Positions 53,894 through 64,000 of a stretch of DNA of 64,000 nt are shown piece after piece. The stretch covers positions 10,024,001-10,088,000 of the forward strand of contig JAKSXM010000263.1 in NCBI GenBank assembly GCA_022575985.1, in the 5' to 3' direction. The notes under the pieces were generated by a model. The model was not told where the DNA came from, ran no database searches, and worked only from the letters and a program-made list of their open reading frames with translations. How positions within the stretch are numbered: the first letter of the stretch is position 1; each line of letters starts with the position of its first letter. The position numbers and the translations under genes are program-made. This DNA is from Anagrus nilaparvatae (lineage: Eukaryota; Arthropoda; Insecta; Hymenoptera; Mymaridae).

Positions 53894-54680
53894 TGTTACG
53901 TATCCTGAGGTTTTATCCAAGGGATACGTAAATATAAATAATTATGAATATATGAAATATAAGTTTATCCTGGGGATATTGACTGCCCCAGGTATTTTAT
54001 TAAGTTGGTATGGTGGTTATTTGGTTGGTTTATAGTTGATGTATTTGTAGATGAGTTCGGGTTCGATCTAAGCTGGATGAACCTAACCTGAGGCTAAGTT
54101 CTTAATTACAGAAGGAACTTGTCACTTACACAATAATAACTAATAACTGATTTGATATAAAACTTTCACTTTATTGATTATAAGTAAATATAATAAAACT
54201 GTCTAAGTCTTAAAGTCAAGTAATTATAGGTAAACTGTAATAGAGTGGTAACACTCTAAACGAAAGATAGTATTCTAATAAATGGTGGTCTATTAAGTGG
54301 TGGTACTCTAATGAGTATTTTGGGCGCCTGAAGGGCAATATATAATCTAATGTGAATCTGCCCATACTGCGAGATTTTGGGGGAGACGTCCAATACAAAA
54401 AAGCGTCGGTCTCGTCACGTCCAATTAGCGAAGGCGTCCATAACTATTACTAAGAATCGCGAGGTGGGATTTATGCATTTTATAACGCCTATAAATCCCT
54501 ACTAATTTATGTCACAGTTGACTTTTGTCCCGCGCTATTGTGCTAGGTCAGCATCAGCGGAAATGCATCTGCGGGTTCCTATATCGTCTGGGAACGTTAA
54601 TATGAATATCGGATGTAGGTTTAATATTTATATATATATCGGATGTTAGGCATATCAATTTTGACCTACCATACGTAACA
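53894..54680 (-). repeat. 5' LTR of the 787-bp-LTR element
   Basis: 787 bp, TGTTACG...CGTAACA; followed by TAAT duplication at 54681-54684. Confidence 0.93.
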
Positions 54681-55050
54681 TAATGTAAACTGTAAAAATA
54701 ATTATAAATTTTAATGAAAAATGCTTCAACTAATAGAAAATTAATTATATTTGTAGATGCGATGTATAACAAGAAAATTAATTCAAGTATTTCGTCATCC
54801 TATTAAAAAATTTCGTCGTCCAGAACAAAAGAAAAATTTATTTTGAGGAATGAAAAGGATTGTGATGCAATATTTTTTTCTTGAGATAAATTTTGAAAAA
54901 AATAATGGAAATAATAATAATTAAAAATAATAATGGTTTATTAAAATTATGAAAAAAGTTCATTATTTGAAATTGACACTGTACAATTGTTTTCATTTGT
55001 GAATTAAACCACAGTTTTGTTACGATTAAACATGAAATATTATGATCTGA

Positions 55051-55093
55051 GGGGGTTGGCGTGCTTCAGCACGCAGGGGGCTTGCCCCCTAGT
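55051..55093 (+). other. Helitron-type 3' terminus
   Basis: Hairpin GCGTGCTTCAGCACGC (55059-55074), then a second hairpin GGGGGCTTGCCCCC (55076-55089), ending CTAG-T (55089-55093). This fits a Helitron end (hairpin then CTRR before T). The body and left end of the element were not defined; the AT-rich repeat DNA before it may belong to it. Confidence 0.5.
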
Positions 55094-55189
55094 TAAAATA
55101 AATTAGATATGACCAAAACGAAAAATAAATTTGGTATTTTATGTATTTTTTTGTGACGAAGATTTTGGAGAATAAAATTTTCAAAAAAT

Positions 55190-56300
55190 TAATTATCAGA
55201 TTCAAGATATCGAGTAAAAATCATAATTTCAAATATAAGTAATTTCATGGAAATGAATGAGGTATTACATCCAAATTAAAAATTAAAAAAAAAAAGTATT
55301 TTGAGATTTTTTTAATAAACAAATTTTTGGAAAAAAAAGTTAGGTATTCATTCGATAATTGTTTTGAAGTATCACTGGTTACAATATTTTAAAATATTAG
55401 TACTTTCATAGAATTAAATGAGGTATTACACCAAAAAAAAAAATAAATATTGCAATTTTTTTTATTTTACTTTTTTTTTAATTTTGAGAAAAAAATTTTG
55501 AAAAAATTCAGTATCAGTTCCAAAAAATTACTGTAAACGAGGTTCTTAAAACTAGTACTTCCATAGAAATAAATTAGGTACTACGTCCAAAAAGAAAAAA
55601 AAGTTTCGTATTTTTTGTATTTTTTTGTGAAAAAAATTTTAGGAAAAAAATTTTCAAAAAATTAAGTATCAGATTCGAGATATCAAGTAAAAACCATACT
55701 TTAAAGTATAAGTACTTTCATGGAAATGAATGAGGTATTACATCCAAATTAAAAAAAAAAGGGGGTTTGAGATTTTTTTAATAAAAAAATTTTTGGAAAA
55801 AAAATTAGGTCTTAATTTGATAATGGTTTTTAAATATCACTAGTTACAATATTTTCAGATACTAGTACTTTCATAGAATTAAATGAGGTATTAAACCAAA
55901 AAAAAAAAAATATTGCAGTTTTTTTTTAATTTTCTTTTTTTTTAATCTTGAGAAAAAAATTTTGAAAAAACTAAGTATCAGATCCAAAAAATTACTATAA
56001 ACGAGGTTCTTAAAACTAGTACTTCCATGGAAATAAATTAGGTACTTCGTCCAAAAAGAAAAAAAAAATTGGTATTTTTTGTATTTTTTTGTGAAAAAAA
56101 TTTTAGAAAAAAAATTTTCAAAAAATTTAGTATCAGATTCGAGATATCAAGTAAAAAGCATACTTTTAAGTATAAGTACTTTCATGGAAATAAATAAGGT
56201 ATTACATCGAAATTAAAAAAAAAAAGTACTTCGAGCTTTTTTGGTGAAAAAATTTTTCAAAAAAAAATTAGTTCTTAATTCCATAATGTTTGTGAAATAT
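55190..56300 (+). repeat. 155-bp satellite-like array with trimeric higher-order structure
   Basis: The word AGTACTTTCATGG or a close variant recurs near 55243, 55404, 55555, 55711, 55866, 56022 and 56175, a period of about 155 bp. Three monomer types alternate in fixed order: A (GAGGTATTACATCCAAATT), B (GAGGTATTACACCAAAA) and C (AGGTACTACGTCCAAAAAG). The repeating unit is thus about 466 bp. No coding content. Confidence 0.85.
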
Positions 56301-56304
56301 CACC

Positions 56305-56450
56305 GAATACATACAAACGTGCGTACGTACGTACACACACACACACACACACACACATACAGACTTTTTGTAAAAACTGGTTTTTTAGCTTCCTGGGGTC
56401 CCAAAACGTGCTTATATGCCAAAAAATAGAAAATCAAATTTTGACCTGAA
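56305..56450 (+). repeat. Microsatellite (CGTA/CA)n and conserved 100-bp block
   Basis: (ACGT)n then (CA)n at 56322-56358, followed by a block with TTTTTAGCTTCCTGGGGTCC and AAAACGTGCTTATATGCC. The block recurs inverted at 59480-59600 and, more diverged, at 57715-57880. Confidence 0.8.
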
Positions 56451-56575
56451 AAATTTTCGTTTATGAATATATCCTCCTTCTCCGGAGATCACTTTTGATC
56501 TCTAGAGATCCCTAGAGATCAAAAAAGATCTGCGGAGATTTAAAGAGATCTATCGAAAATTTGTCGGGTATACCA
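56451..56575. repeat. AGATCT-rich palindromic cluster, inverted relative to 44681-44860
   Basis: CCGGAGATCAC, TCTCTAGAGATC, AGATCTGCGGAGAT and AAAGAGATCT words, directly after AAAATTTTCGTTTATGAATA. Confidence 0.65.
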
Positions 56576-57680
56576 AAACACTATAGAAATGTTTAGATAA
56601 ATTTCGAAATGCTAAAATGTTTGGTTCTGTAAGTACAGAATGTCTGTATACAGAAATATTGTTGTACATGCGATAAAGCATAAAGAGAGCTTGAATAGAA
56701 GCATGATTTTGCTCAGTATTTTGGAAGCTAATATTTGAATTTTTTAAAAGTATGATCTTTTTATCAACTGAAACCTAGGAAATTAACATTTATATTTTTT
56801 TTAAATTAACAGCTAAGTCAAAAAAAATTTTAATTTTAATTCTTTTGTTTATAAATTTATTTATTACGTAGATATATAAGGACAGTAGGTAAATTTTGAT
56901 ACAGTTTAAAATTATTTAATTTAATCTCAACAGTAATTTAGGTACCAAAAAAGATAAGTTTTCCATCTACAGATTTCAATGTGCGTAAAAATGACGTCAC
57001 CTCAAATTTACCATACAAAAATTATTATGAGTCTAAAATTTTTTAAGCTATTCAAGATTATTCAAAAAAAATGTTAATTATGCAATAAATGTAATGGTAA
57101 TTACAATTGGGCTCTTTAAATTTGTTTTTCTAAATTTTAAAAAACTTCTCTGTACTTTTTTTGCAATAAAAAATTTCAAGAAAGAAAGGAATTATTTATT
57201 CCACTAAACTGCATAAAATATACGCAATGTTACTTTTAATGAGTAAAGTAATGCTTAAGGTCACGCACAGAAGTTCATTATCCTACAAATGCGTTTACCA
57301 ACTTTATTATATAAAAACATTTTCTCGTAGTGTATTTTGAAAAAAATAAAATATTTATTGATATCTTTTATGCAAAGTGTTTTTAAGTTGAACCTCAATA
57401 CTTAAAATAGTTTTTAACCTTAATTAAAGTATTTTTCATAAAAATATTAATATATGTGTTTTGAGTAAGGTAAGGAAAAAAGGCTTGCACATACTATTGG
57501 TTGAAAAAATAATGTAATAGGCTTGTTTTTTTTATATAAAATGCCTAAAAATAATAATAGAAACAGATTTATAAAATTTAACTTTACTACACTATGTAAA
57601 AAAAAAATATACAATTTGACTAAGTTTATTATAGGGAATTTCATAACAAAAAATGGTTCGAAAAATTTTTTAAGAATAAT
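56576..57680. other. AT-rich stretch, no gene seen
   Basis: 1.1 kb without a supported coding frame. The frames at 57447 and 57523 lie opposite each other in low-complexity DNA and show no domain. Confidence 0.4.
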
Positions 57681-57796
57681 TTTGGTTCCTCCTAGAGGAA
57701 CTATTGTTTAAGGTCAAATTTTGATTTCTGATTTTTTGGTATATAAGCATGTTTTCAGACCTTAGGAAGCTAAAAACCGGTTTTTAAAAAAAGTCT

Positions 57797-57848
<52 letters not shown>

Positions 57849-58290
57849 ATGTATGTATGTATGCCTGTAACCGGTGATATTTAACAACCATTACTGTATT
57901 AAGACTTAATTTTGTTTTCAAAATTTTTTTTACCAAAAAATCTCGATATACTTTTTTTTTTTTTTAAGTTGGATGTAATACCTCATTTTTTCATGAAAAT
58001 ACTAGAAGTATCGTTTTTACTAGATATCTTGAATCTTTATTTTTTGAAAATTTTTTCTCAAAATTTTTTTCAACATAAAATAAAAAAAATACCAATTTTT
58101 TTTTCTTTTTGGACCTAGTGCTTAATTTTTTTTCTATAGGAGTACTAGTTTTAGAAATATCGTTTATTGTCAAATTTTGGATCTGAAATGTAATTTTTTG
58201 AAAATTTTTGTCTCAAAATTTTTGTTGCCAAAAAAGACAATTTTTTTTTTTTTCGGACGTAGTACTTGATTTCTTTTTATGAAAGTACGA
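57681..58290 (-). repeat. Composite repeat copy: palindrome, (TG)n, (GTAT)n and 155-bp monomers, minus orientation
   Basis: Starts with GGTTCCTCCTAGAGGAAC (palindrome), a conserved block, (TG)n at 57795-57830 and (GTAT)n at 57830-57862, and then about two 155-bp-type monomers inverted relative to 55190-56300. Confidence 0.7.
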
Positions 58291-59160
58291 ATATCTATAA
58301 TTATCGTTTTTAAAGGATTATATTAATAAAAATTAATAATTAAATATTTTATACATTTTAATTGTAAAACAATATGAAAATTATAAAAAATACATAAAAT
58401 ATTTAATTATTAATTTTCCTACACTTGTGTAAGATTTATTTTGTTAATTAATTTAATGTGTAATATTTTTTTCGTGCAATAAAATGTGTAAGCAAATAGA
58501 TGTGCAAGAACGAAATGTGTAGGTTCCGGGTAGACCCAAGGATTCCTCCATCTGAAACGTAATTTTTCGAAATTTTTTTTTTTCAAAATATTTTATATAA
58601 AAAAATTAAAAAACACCATAATTATTGTTTACACCCGATATCTCCAATCTGATACCTAATTTTTCGGAAATTTTTTTTTTTTTAATTTTTTACATAAAAA
58701 AGTTCTAAAAACACCATATTTTTTTTTCTTTTTGGATGAAGTACTTATTTTTTTTTCTATGAATGTACTTATATCTAGAATTATCATTTTTAGTATGTAA
58801 AATAGATTATTAAAAATATTTTGCTATTGTTAATGAATAATAAGGAACCATAATGCCAATTACTTGGCAGAGTTTTATATTGTCATATTTTTTGAGATAT
58901 TTTTTTTAGTTTTTTTTTTATGTTAAAAAAAAAATTGAAAAATTTTAAATAGTGAATTTTTACAATCTACATATAATGCAAAAGATTCAACTCTTCGGCA
59001 ACGGTAATTCCGATCGAAATAAATTTTTTTTTAATGATAGAAAATAATTTTTATAATTAAACAAATTACTTAATAAAAATAACAAATCAATAGTTTTTAA
59101 CTACAACGCTTTAAAGAAACATAATTATCACCTATTGATTTCTTTTTTTAAAATCCTCTT
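58291..59160. other. Diverged repeat DNA, no gene
   Basis: Contains further diverged monomer-like pieces (58550-58800) and AT-rich sequence. No supported gene. Word runs such as TGTGTAAG (58430-58530) are local. Confidence 0.4.
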
Positions 59161-59264
59161 CTAAGATTTATGACTCCGGTCCGAGCTCAATTTTTAACAA
59201 CCTCTCTATATGCGTTATTCATTCCATTCCCTTTCAATATATTTTTTCTAGAGGAGTACCCGCA

Positions 59265-59335
59265 TAAAACAAAGGACGTCCTGCAGGACGTTCTTTTATG
59301 AGACTTCTAGGACGTTTTTGAGGACGTCCTACTAT
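59265..59335. repeat. GGACGTCC-rich short repeat
   Basis: AGGACGTCCTGCAGGACGTT, AGGACGTTTTTGAGGACGTCC: four AGGACGT words in 70 bp, partly palindromic. Confidence 0.7.
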
Positions 59336-59457
59336 AATTTATTATTTATAAAGTAAAAACAAATATTTGTTTATTAATTATAAATTTTTTTTTCAATTAT
59401 TATTTATTATAAATAATTTTTTTTTTTTTTTTTTTTTAATTTATTTTTTATATTTTT

Positions 59458-60110
59458 TGGTTCCTCAAAGAGGAACCATTGTGTCAGGTCAAAATTTGAT
59501 TTTCTATTTTTTGGCATATAAGCACGTTTTGGGACCCCAGGAAGCTAAAAAACCGGTTTTTAAAAAAAGTCTGTATGTGTGTGTGTGTGTGTGTACGTAC
59601 GTACGTATGTAATCGGTGATATTTCACAAACATTATGGAATTAGGACCTAATTTTTTTATCAAAAATTTTTTCACCAAAAAAGCTCGAGGTACTTTTATT
59701 TTTTTTAATTTCGATGTAATACCTTATTTATTTCCATGAAAGTACTTATATTTGAAAGTATGGTTTTCACATGATATTTTGAATCAAATACTTAATTTTC
59801 TGAAAATTTTTTTTCTAAAATTTTTTTCACAAAAAAATACAAAAAATACCAATTTTTTTTTTCTTTTTAGACGAAGTACCTAATTTATTTCTATGGAAGT
59901 ACTAGTTTTAAGAACCTCTTTTATAGTAATTTTTTGGATCTGATACTCTGTTTTTTCAAAATTTTTTTCTCAAGATTAAAAAAAAAGAAAAATAAAAAAA
60001 AATGCAATATTTTTTTTTTTTTTGGTATAATACCTCATTTAATTCTATGAAAGTACTAGTATCTGAAAATATTGTAACTAGTGATATTTCAAAACCGTTA
60101 TCGAATTAAG
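59458..60110 (-). repeat. Composite repeat copy: palindrome, (TG)n and three 155-bp monomers, minus orientation
   Basis: Starts GGTTCCTCAAAGAGGAACC (palindrome). The same conserved block as at 56305-56450 follows, inverted; then (TG)n(TACG)n at 59575-59610; then monomers A, C and B in inverted order. The array is cut at about 60112 by the next insertion. Confidence 0.75.
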
Positions 60111-60111
60111 A

Positions 60112-60890
60112 CCTATGATACAGCAGATCTGGAGCCAATTAATAATCTCCAGATCTCGTCAGATTATTTAGTTTTAGAGGGCAAGTCCCTATTTAAGCCC
60201 TCTGGGACTTCTGGTCTACTTGATTCTACTTCTGCATTTTTTTCTTTTATTAAATTTTTGTGTTTTCTTTTACTTACATAAGATGCTGTCCTTTATTGCA
60301 GGCTGAACTCCGGGAGTAAAAAAAAATAAATAAACACAGGATTTGAACTTTTAAACAAATTTATTTTAAAATAAAACAGACAAAACTGAAGCTAATAAAC
60401 GCGAGGCGTGATGATGCGTCTTGAGTCCCAAAACCTAGTGTGTAGGCCAGCCAAAAGACTGGCCTACTCACCGTGAATCCAAAATTGGACTGTGTTGTGG
60501 GCCTCTTTTGAGGTCCTATATATACTAATTCTATTCGTGGGGGATGTTGAACAGCTGTCGAAAATTTGTCATTGCCTGTGTAGACCGTGAGATCGGAATG
60601 TAATTAATATTATTTATTCATTACGCAATGACATGAATTCGATGACTGATCAACTCTCTTCAATAGATTTCGCAACTTGGACACTAAAATGTCGAGTCCC
60701 GTTAGCTTTAACGACTCTTTTTGATTTCACTTCTTTGGAAGTCGTAAAATCAAAAATAAATAAAATAATAAAATAATAATTTTGAATTTTAATTATGGGA
60801 ATGAAAGAAATGCGAAAGAAATGTATACCTTGTGGGGTCAAGGTGACAAAAAAAAATAAATTTTAAAACGGGTGCATTTCACCATCACAA
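60112..60890. mobile_element. Insertion of about 780 bp into the repeat array, possibly a solo LTR
   Basis: It interrupts a monomer between AATTAAGACCTA and TTTTTTTTCGAAAAATTTTT, a join seen uninterrupted in sister monomers. The inserted DNA is GC-richer and has a TATTTAAGCC TATA-like word (about 60191-60200), AATAAA words (about 60326) and a TATATATA word (about 60520). This suggests an LTR with promoter and polyadenylation signal. No clear inverted ends or duplication were fixed. The short frame at 60650-60841 has no support. Confidence 0.45.
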
Positions 60891-61402
60891 GTGTAATTTT
60901 TTTTCGAAAAATTTTTTTATTAAAAAAATCTCAAACCCCCTTTTTTTTTTAATTTGGATGTAATACCTCATTCATTTCCATGAAAGTACTTATACTTGAA
61001 AGTATGGTTTTTACTTGATATCTCGAATCTGATACTTAATTTTTTGAAAATTTTTTTCACAAAAAAACACAAAAAATACGAAACTTTTTTTTCTTTTTGG
61101 ACGTAGTACCTAATTTATTTCCATGGAAGTACTAGTTTTAAGAACCTCGTTTACAGCAATTTTTTGAAACTAATACTGAATTTTTTCAAAATTTTTTTCT
61201 CAAAATTAAAAAAAAAGAAAAATAAAAAAAATTGCAATATTTATTTTATTTTTTTGGTGTAATACCTCATTTAATTCTATGATTTTTACTCGATATCTTG
61301 AATCTGATAATTAATTTTTTGAAAATTTTTTTCTCCAAAATCTTTGTCACAAAAAAATACATAAAATACCAAATTTATTTTTCGTTTTGGACATATAATT
61401 TA
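60891..61402 (-). repeat. 155-bp monomers, minus orientation (continuation of the split array)
   Basis: Monomers of type A (about 60900-61050) and C (about 61060-61210), then a B/A hybrid (61240-61400), all inverted relative to 55190-56300. Confidence 0.75.
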
Positions 61403-62446
61403 TTTTAATGAGAGTACAAGTTTTAAAAATTTATTTTATAGTAATTTTTTGTATCCAATCACAATTTTTTTTTTTTATTTTTATATAAATTATAACACAC
61501 AAGAAAGAGTGATGGAAATCTTGCCTCTTTTTGACTTTCTTGGATTATTTTGCTCGTTGCTATGTTTATTTATGTATGCAGCTTAATGAAATTATAAACA
61601 ATAATAAACAGCTTAAAAATATTAAATGGTTATGTTTGCATTTTAAAATTAAGATTTAAAAGTTATATTGGCATTTTTTAAAGAATCAAACAATTTATAG
61701 AATTAAATAATTTATTATTTTGTGATTAATAGAAATAATATAAATAATGTTAAAATCTTGAAGCAATTAATTTGGTTATTTTTTTTATTACAAAATATTA
61801 TTATTATTATTATTATCATTGTTGCGGAAGATTGGTCAAATGCAAGAAGTACACTGAGAAAATAAATTATAAGAAATTATTATAAATTCTGGTAAAAACT
61901 CCTATCTTTTTATAATAATTGAGCGAATATTTGTAATTTTCGCATCGTTACCAACTTTTTCTTTGACAAAACAAAAAAATCATGTTACCCATTATTTTAA
62001 TTATTAAGGGATAATTATATATTCGAATAAAATAAAATTTTATAAAAAAAAAATAAAATTAGCTTTTTTTATATTTGTCTCTTTTTAATTATGCAAAAAT
62101 GATTTAAAATCCATTAACGCCGGCGCGACCAATCCATGGACGCTAGAATTTTCACTTTAATAACAAAATGATCTTATTAATCTACTTTACCAGCTACTAA
62201 AAACGAAAAATGTATGTATAATTGCATGGTTATAATCAACATTATTTGTTGTAAATTAAGATTACAGCCCATTGTATGAGGAACCTCAGTGCCAGCTATT
62301 TGGCAGGGTATTTTTAAATTAAGTAGTCGGTAATGATTAAAAAATTTTAATAGTGTTCATAAATGGTTACGTGATTTAAAAAAATATGCCAAAGTAGTAG
62401 AATTGATACATGCTTCCTAAATATAAATATATAAATATTATTTCTA
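61403..62446. repeat. Right copy of the long inverted repeat
   Basis: The inverse of 45262-46197, with an extra segment of about 50 bp near 62300-62350. Both copies contain ATT microsatellite runs (61800-61815; 45835-45850) at the same relative place. Confidence 0.8.
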
Positions 62447-62482
62447 AGATTTATGACTCCTGTCCGCCCTAACAAAAATAAC

Positions 62483-62570
62483 CGGCCGGTTTTGGCTGGT
62501 TTCATCTGGTTTCATCTGGTTTTATCTGGTTTCATCTGGTTTCATCTGGTTTCAATGAGTTTTAACCAGA
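62483..62570 (+). repeat. 10-bp tandem repeat (TCTGGTTTCA)
   Basis: About seven units between 62490 and 62560, preceded by the palindrome ACCGGCCGGT. Confidence 0.8.
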
Positions 62571-62707
62571 AAAGTAGTTTTAGTTGTTAAAAAAAGAAAA
62601 TTTCCGGGAAAAACAAAGAAAATTCAATCCTGAATAAGCTTAATAACAGTAAATTATGATTTCATATTATTTTATCCAGCTATGCTGCGAATTTATTTTA
62701 AAAGTAT

Positions 62708-62745
62708 ACTAGCTGATTGGCCTCGCGATGCTCGGCTTAACCAAA
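62708..62745 (-). other. Possible Helitron-type 3' terminus (minus strand)
   Basis: Read on the minus strand, a GC-rich segment (GCCGAGCATCGCGAGGC) is followed after a few bases by CTAG-T. The hairpin is imperfect, so this is weaker than the ends at 37240 and 55092. Confidence 0.3.
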
Positions 62746-64000
62746 TAAAAACTCTTGTGCATTAATTTTTTTATATTTTAATCATATTTAGTTAATTATA
62801 ATAAATTTAATCATACGTGATTTAAATGCAATTTAATTTTATTTAAAAATGATTGAGAACAGAATTAATTTTATACTTCTAAAATTAACAAAAAAATTTT
62901 ATAATTCATATTAAGAAAAAGTTACATGATTATTTATAAATATTTATAACTAATGTTGTATATTTTCTAACATACCCCAATAGCATTATGGCATAAATAT
63001 GCTTACAATATTACATCAATTTATGTTGAGGCAAACAGCAAATTTACATCAAGGTGCGTCCTCATATGACGTAAATTTGACGTCGAGTAGGTTAGATGTT
63101 TTCAAATTGAATACAATTTGACAACAATGTAAGGTTTCATTAGGGAATAAAATTCTTGATGGATTATTGTATTCATATTGTTGTCATGTTTTTTTTAAAT
63201 GCAATTTTAAGTAAATATGCCATAATTGTGTTTTGTAAATAATAATAAAAAAATAGGATCTAAAAAATTTATTAAATTTATAATTAAATTTTAAAGAAAA
63301 AATACATGTCTCCGCATTTTACATTATAGTGTAACCTAACCTGTAAATTAAACGACATTATTTATATAGTAAACAATAAACCGTTTAATACTTAACCGTT
63401 TAATCTAATTTATATAATAATTAATAAATAAACATTTATTATCTTTTAATTAAATTACGTATGTGAATAATTTCAACAGCAAAAAATAGTATTTGCCACA
63501 TATTTTGTATCTGGAAGACTGAAAAAGGTAAATTTTTGTTTGTAAACTTTTTTTATTTTTTATTTATATAAGACATTTGTTTCAGAGTTATAATGTTAAT
63601 GTGCAAGAATTCAAAGCTAGCTCTTCTAAATAACTTGTGGATCTAAATATGATTTCTAAAACTTTGATTTTGAAAAACATTAGCAACTTCTAGCAAATAA
63701 GTATATATGCTTTTGTATTTAGCCTCTTCAATCTTAAGTTATGTTAGAGGTCACCGACACTTAGCACATGGATTTATATTTGCTATCATACATGTATAAA
63801 TCCTTTCTAGATTAGGTAGAGCTATTATCGAAGACCATTGAACCATAGATTATCTGGCTATAGACAACTATCGCTTCGAAACCTGATGTAGGTGCAGTTG
63901 AATGTTTTAAAATAAGCTTAGATTTTAATATAAATTAATTTTGAAGGCACTGGATTATGTTGCTTAAAAAAAACAGTTACATATTGACCATCTGCTCAGG
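62746..64000. other. AT-rich stretch to the window end, no gene seen
   Basis: No supported coding frame, RNA gene or repeat partner in the window. Confidence 0.4.

Larger units (their letters stand above)
47438..54680 (-). mobile_element. LTR element with 787-bp LTRs, pol-less, encoding one chimeric ORF
   Basis: LTRs 47438-48224 and 53894-54680 (TGTTACGTAT...ATACGTAACA) are flanked by TAAT (47434-47437, 54681-54684). On the minus strand a purine tract (GAACGAAGGGAGA) abuts the 3' LTR and a TGG site lies 5 bases inside the 5' LTR. The 5.7-kb internal region holds a single 344-codon ORF and no protease, RT or integrase. The LTRs differ by a few small changes. Confidence 0.93.

Noticed and set aside
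45262..62446. Maverick/Polinton virus-like element
   Set aside because: The size and long inverted arms fit, but no protein-primed polymerase, integrase, ATPase or capsid motif was seen between them.

Overview
The window is typical of a large, very AT-rich, transposon-packed arthropod genome, most likely an insect. The evidence is the set of element types present: R1-clade non-LTR elements, a CsRn1-type Ty3/gypsy element primed by tRNA-Trp, errantivirus-like gypsy remains, a Penelope-like element, TA- and TTAA-flanked MITEs and Helitron-like ends. Short introns (75-105 bp) with GT..AG borders also fit. No rRNA or tRNA gene, CRISPR array or bacterial operon was seen. The species cannot be named from the sequence; an AT-rich hymenopteran or hemipteran is only a guess.

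Layout. 1-1448: 3' end of an R1-clade element. 1.8-2.8 kb: two exons of a decayed unknown gene (- strand). 3.5-5.2 kb: degenerate Penelope-like element (- strand). 7.6 kb: foldback MITE. 8.25-9.6 kb: orphan gypsy Gag. 10.1-19.5 kb: full-length CsRn1-like Ty3/gypsy element (- strand, 236-bp LTRs, TTTG target duplication). Its leader is split by a 3.5-kb non-coding LTR element (15.3-18.8 kb) whose two 316-bp LTRs read as identical. 20.2-28.15 kb: a decayed host-type SAP + SWIM zinc-finger gene (- strand, three exons), cut in exon 2 by a 6.9-kb R1-clade element with a 13-bp target duplication. 29.5-35.9 kb: decayed gypsy element (- strand). 35.9-37.2 kb: Helitron-like element carrying E-box and RFX X-box-like arrays and exon-like pieces resembling RPA. 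37.9-38.3 kb: an intact small orphan ORF. 38.5-43.8 kb: nested inverted-repeat elements. 45-62.5 kb: a complex of inverted repeats and 155-bp satellite-like arrays. This complex contains a 7.2-kb LTR element with 787-bp LTRs, whose only ORF is a Gag-like/membrane chimera.

How the parts relate. The order of insertion can be read from nesting. The SAP-SWIM gene is older than the R1 copy that splits it. The CsRn1 copy (about 3 LTR differences in 236 bp) is older than the non-coding LTR element inside it. Most protein genes are broken by frameshifts or stops. The intact reading frames of note are R1 ORF1 (22760-24601), the chimeric ORF in the 787-bp-LTR element (52099-53133) and the orphan ORF (37939-38313). 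No metabolic or host operon-like system is visible; the biology here is transposon biology.
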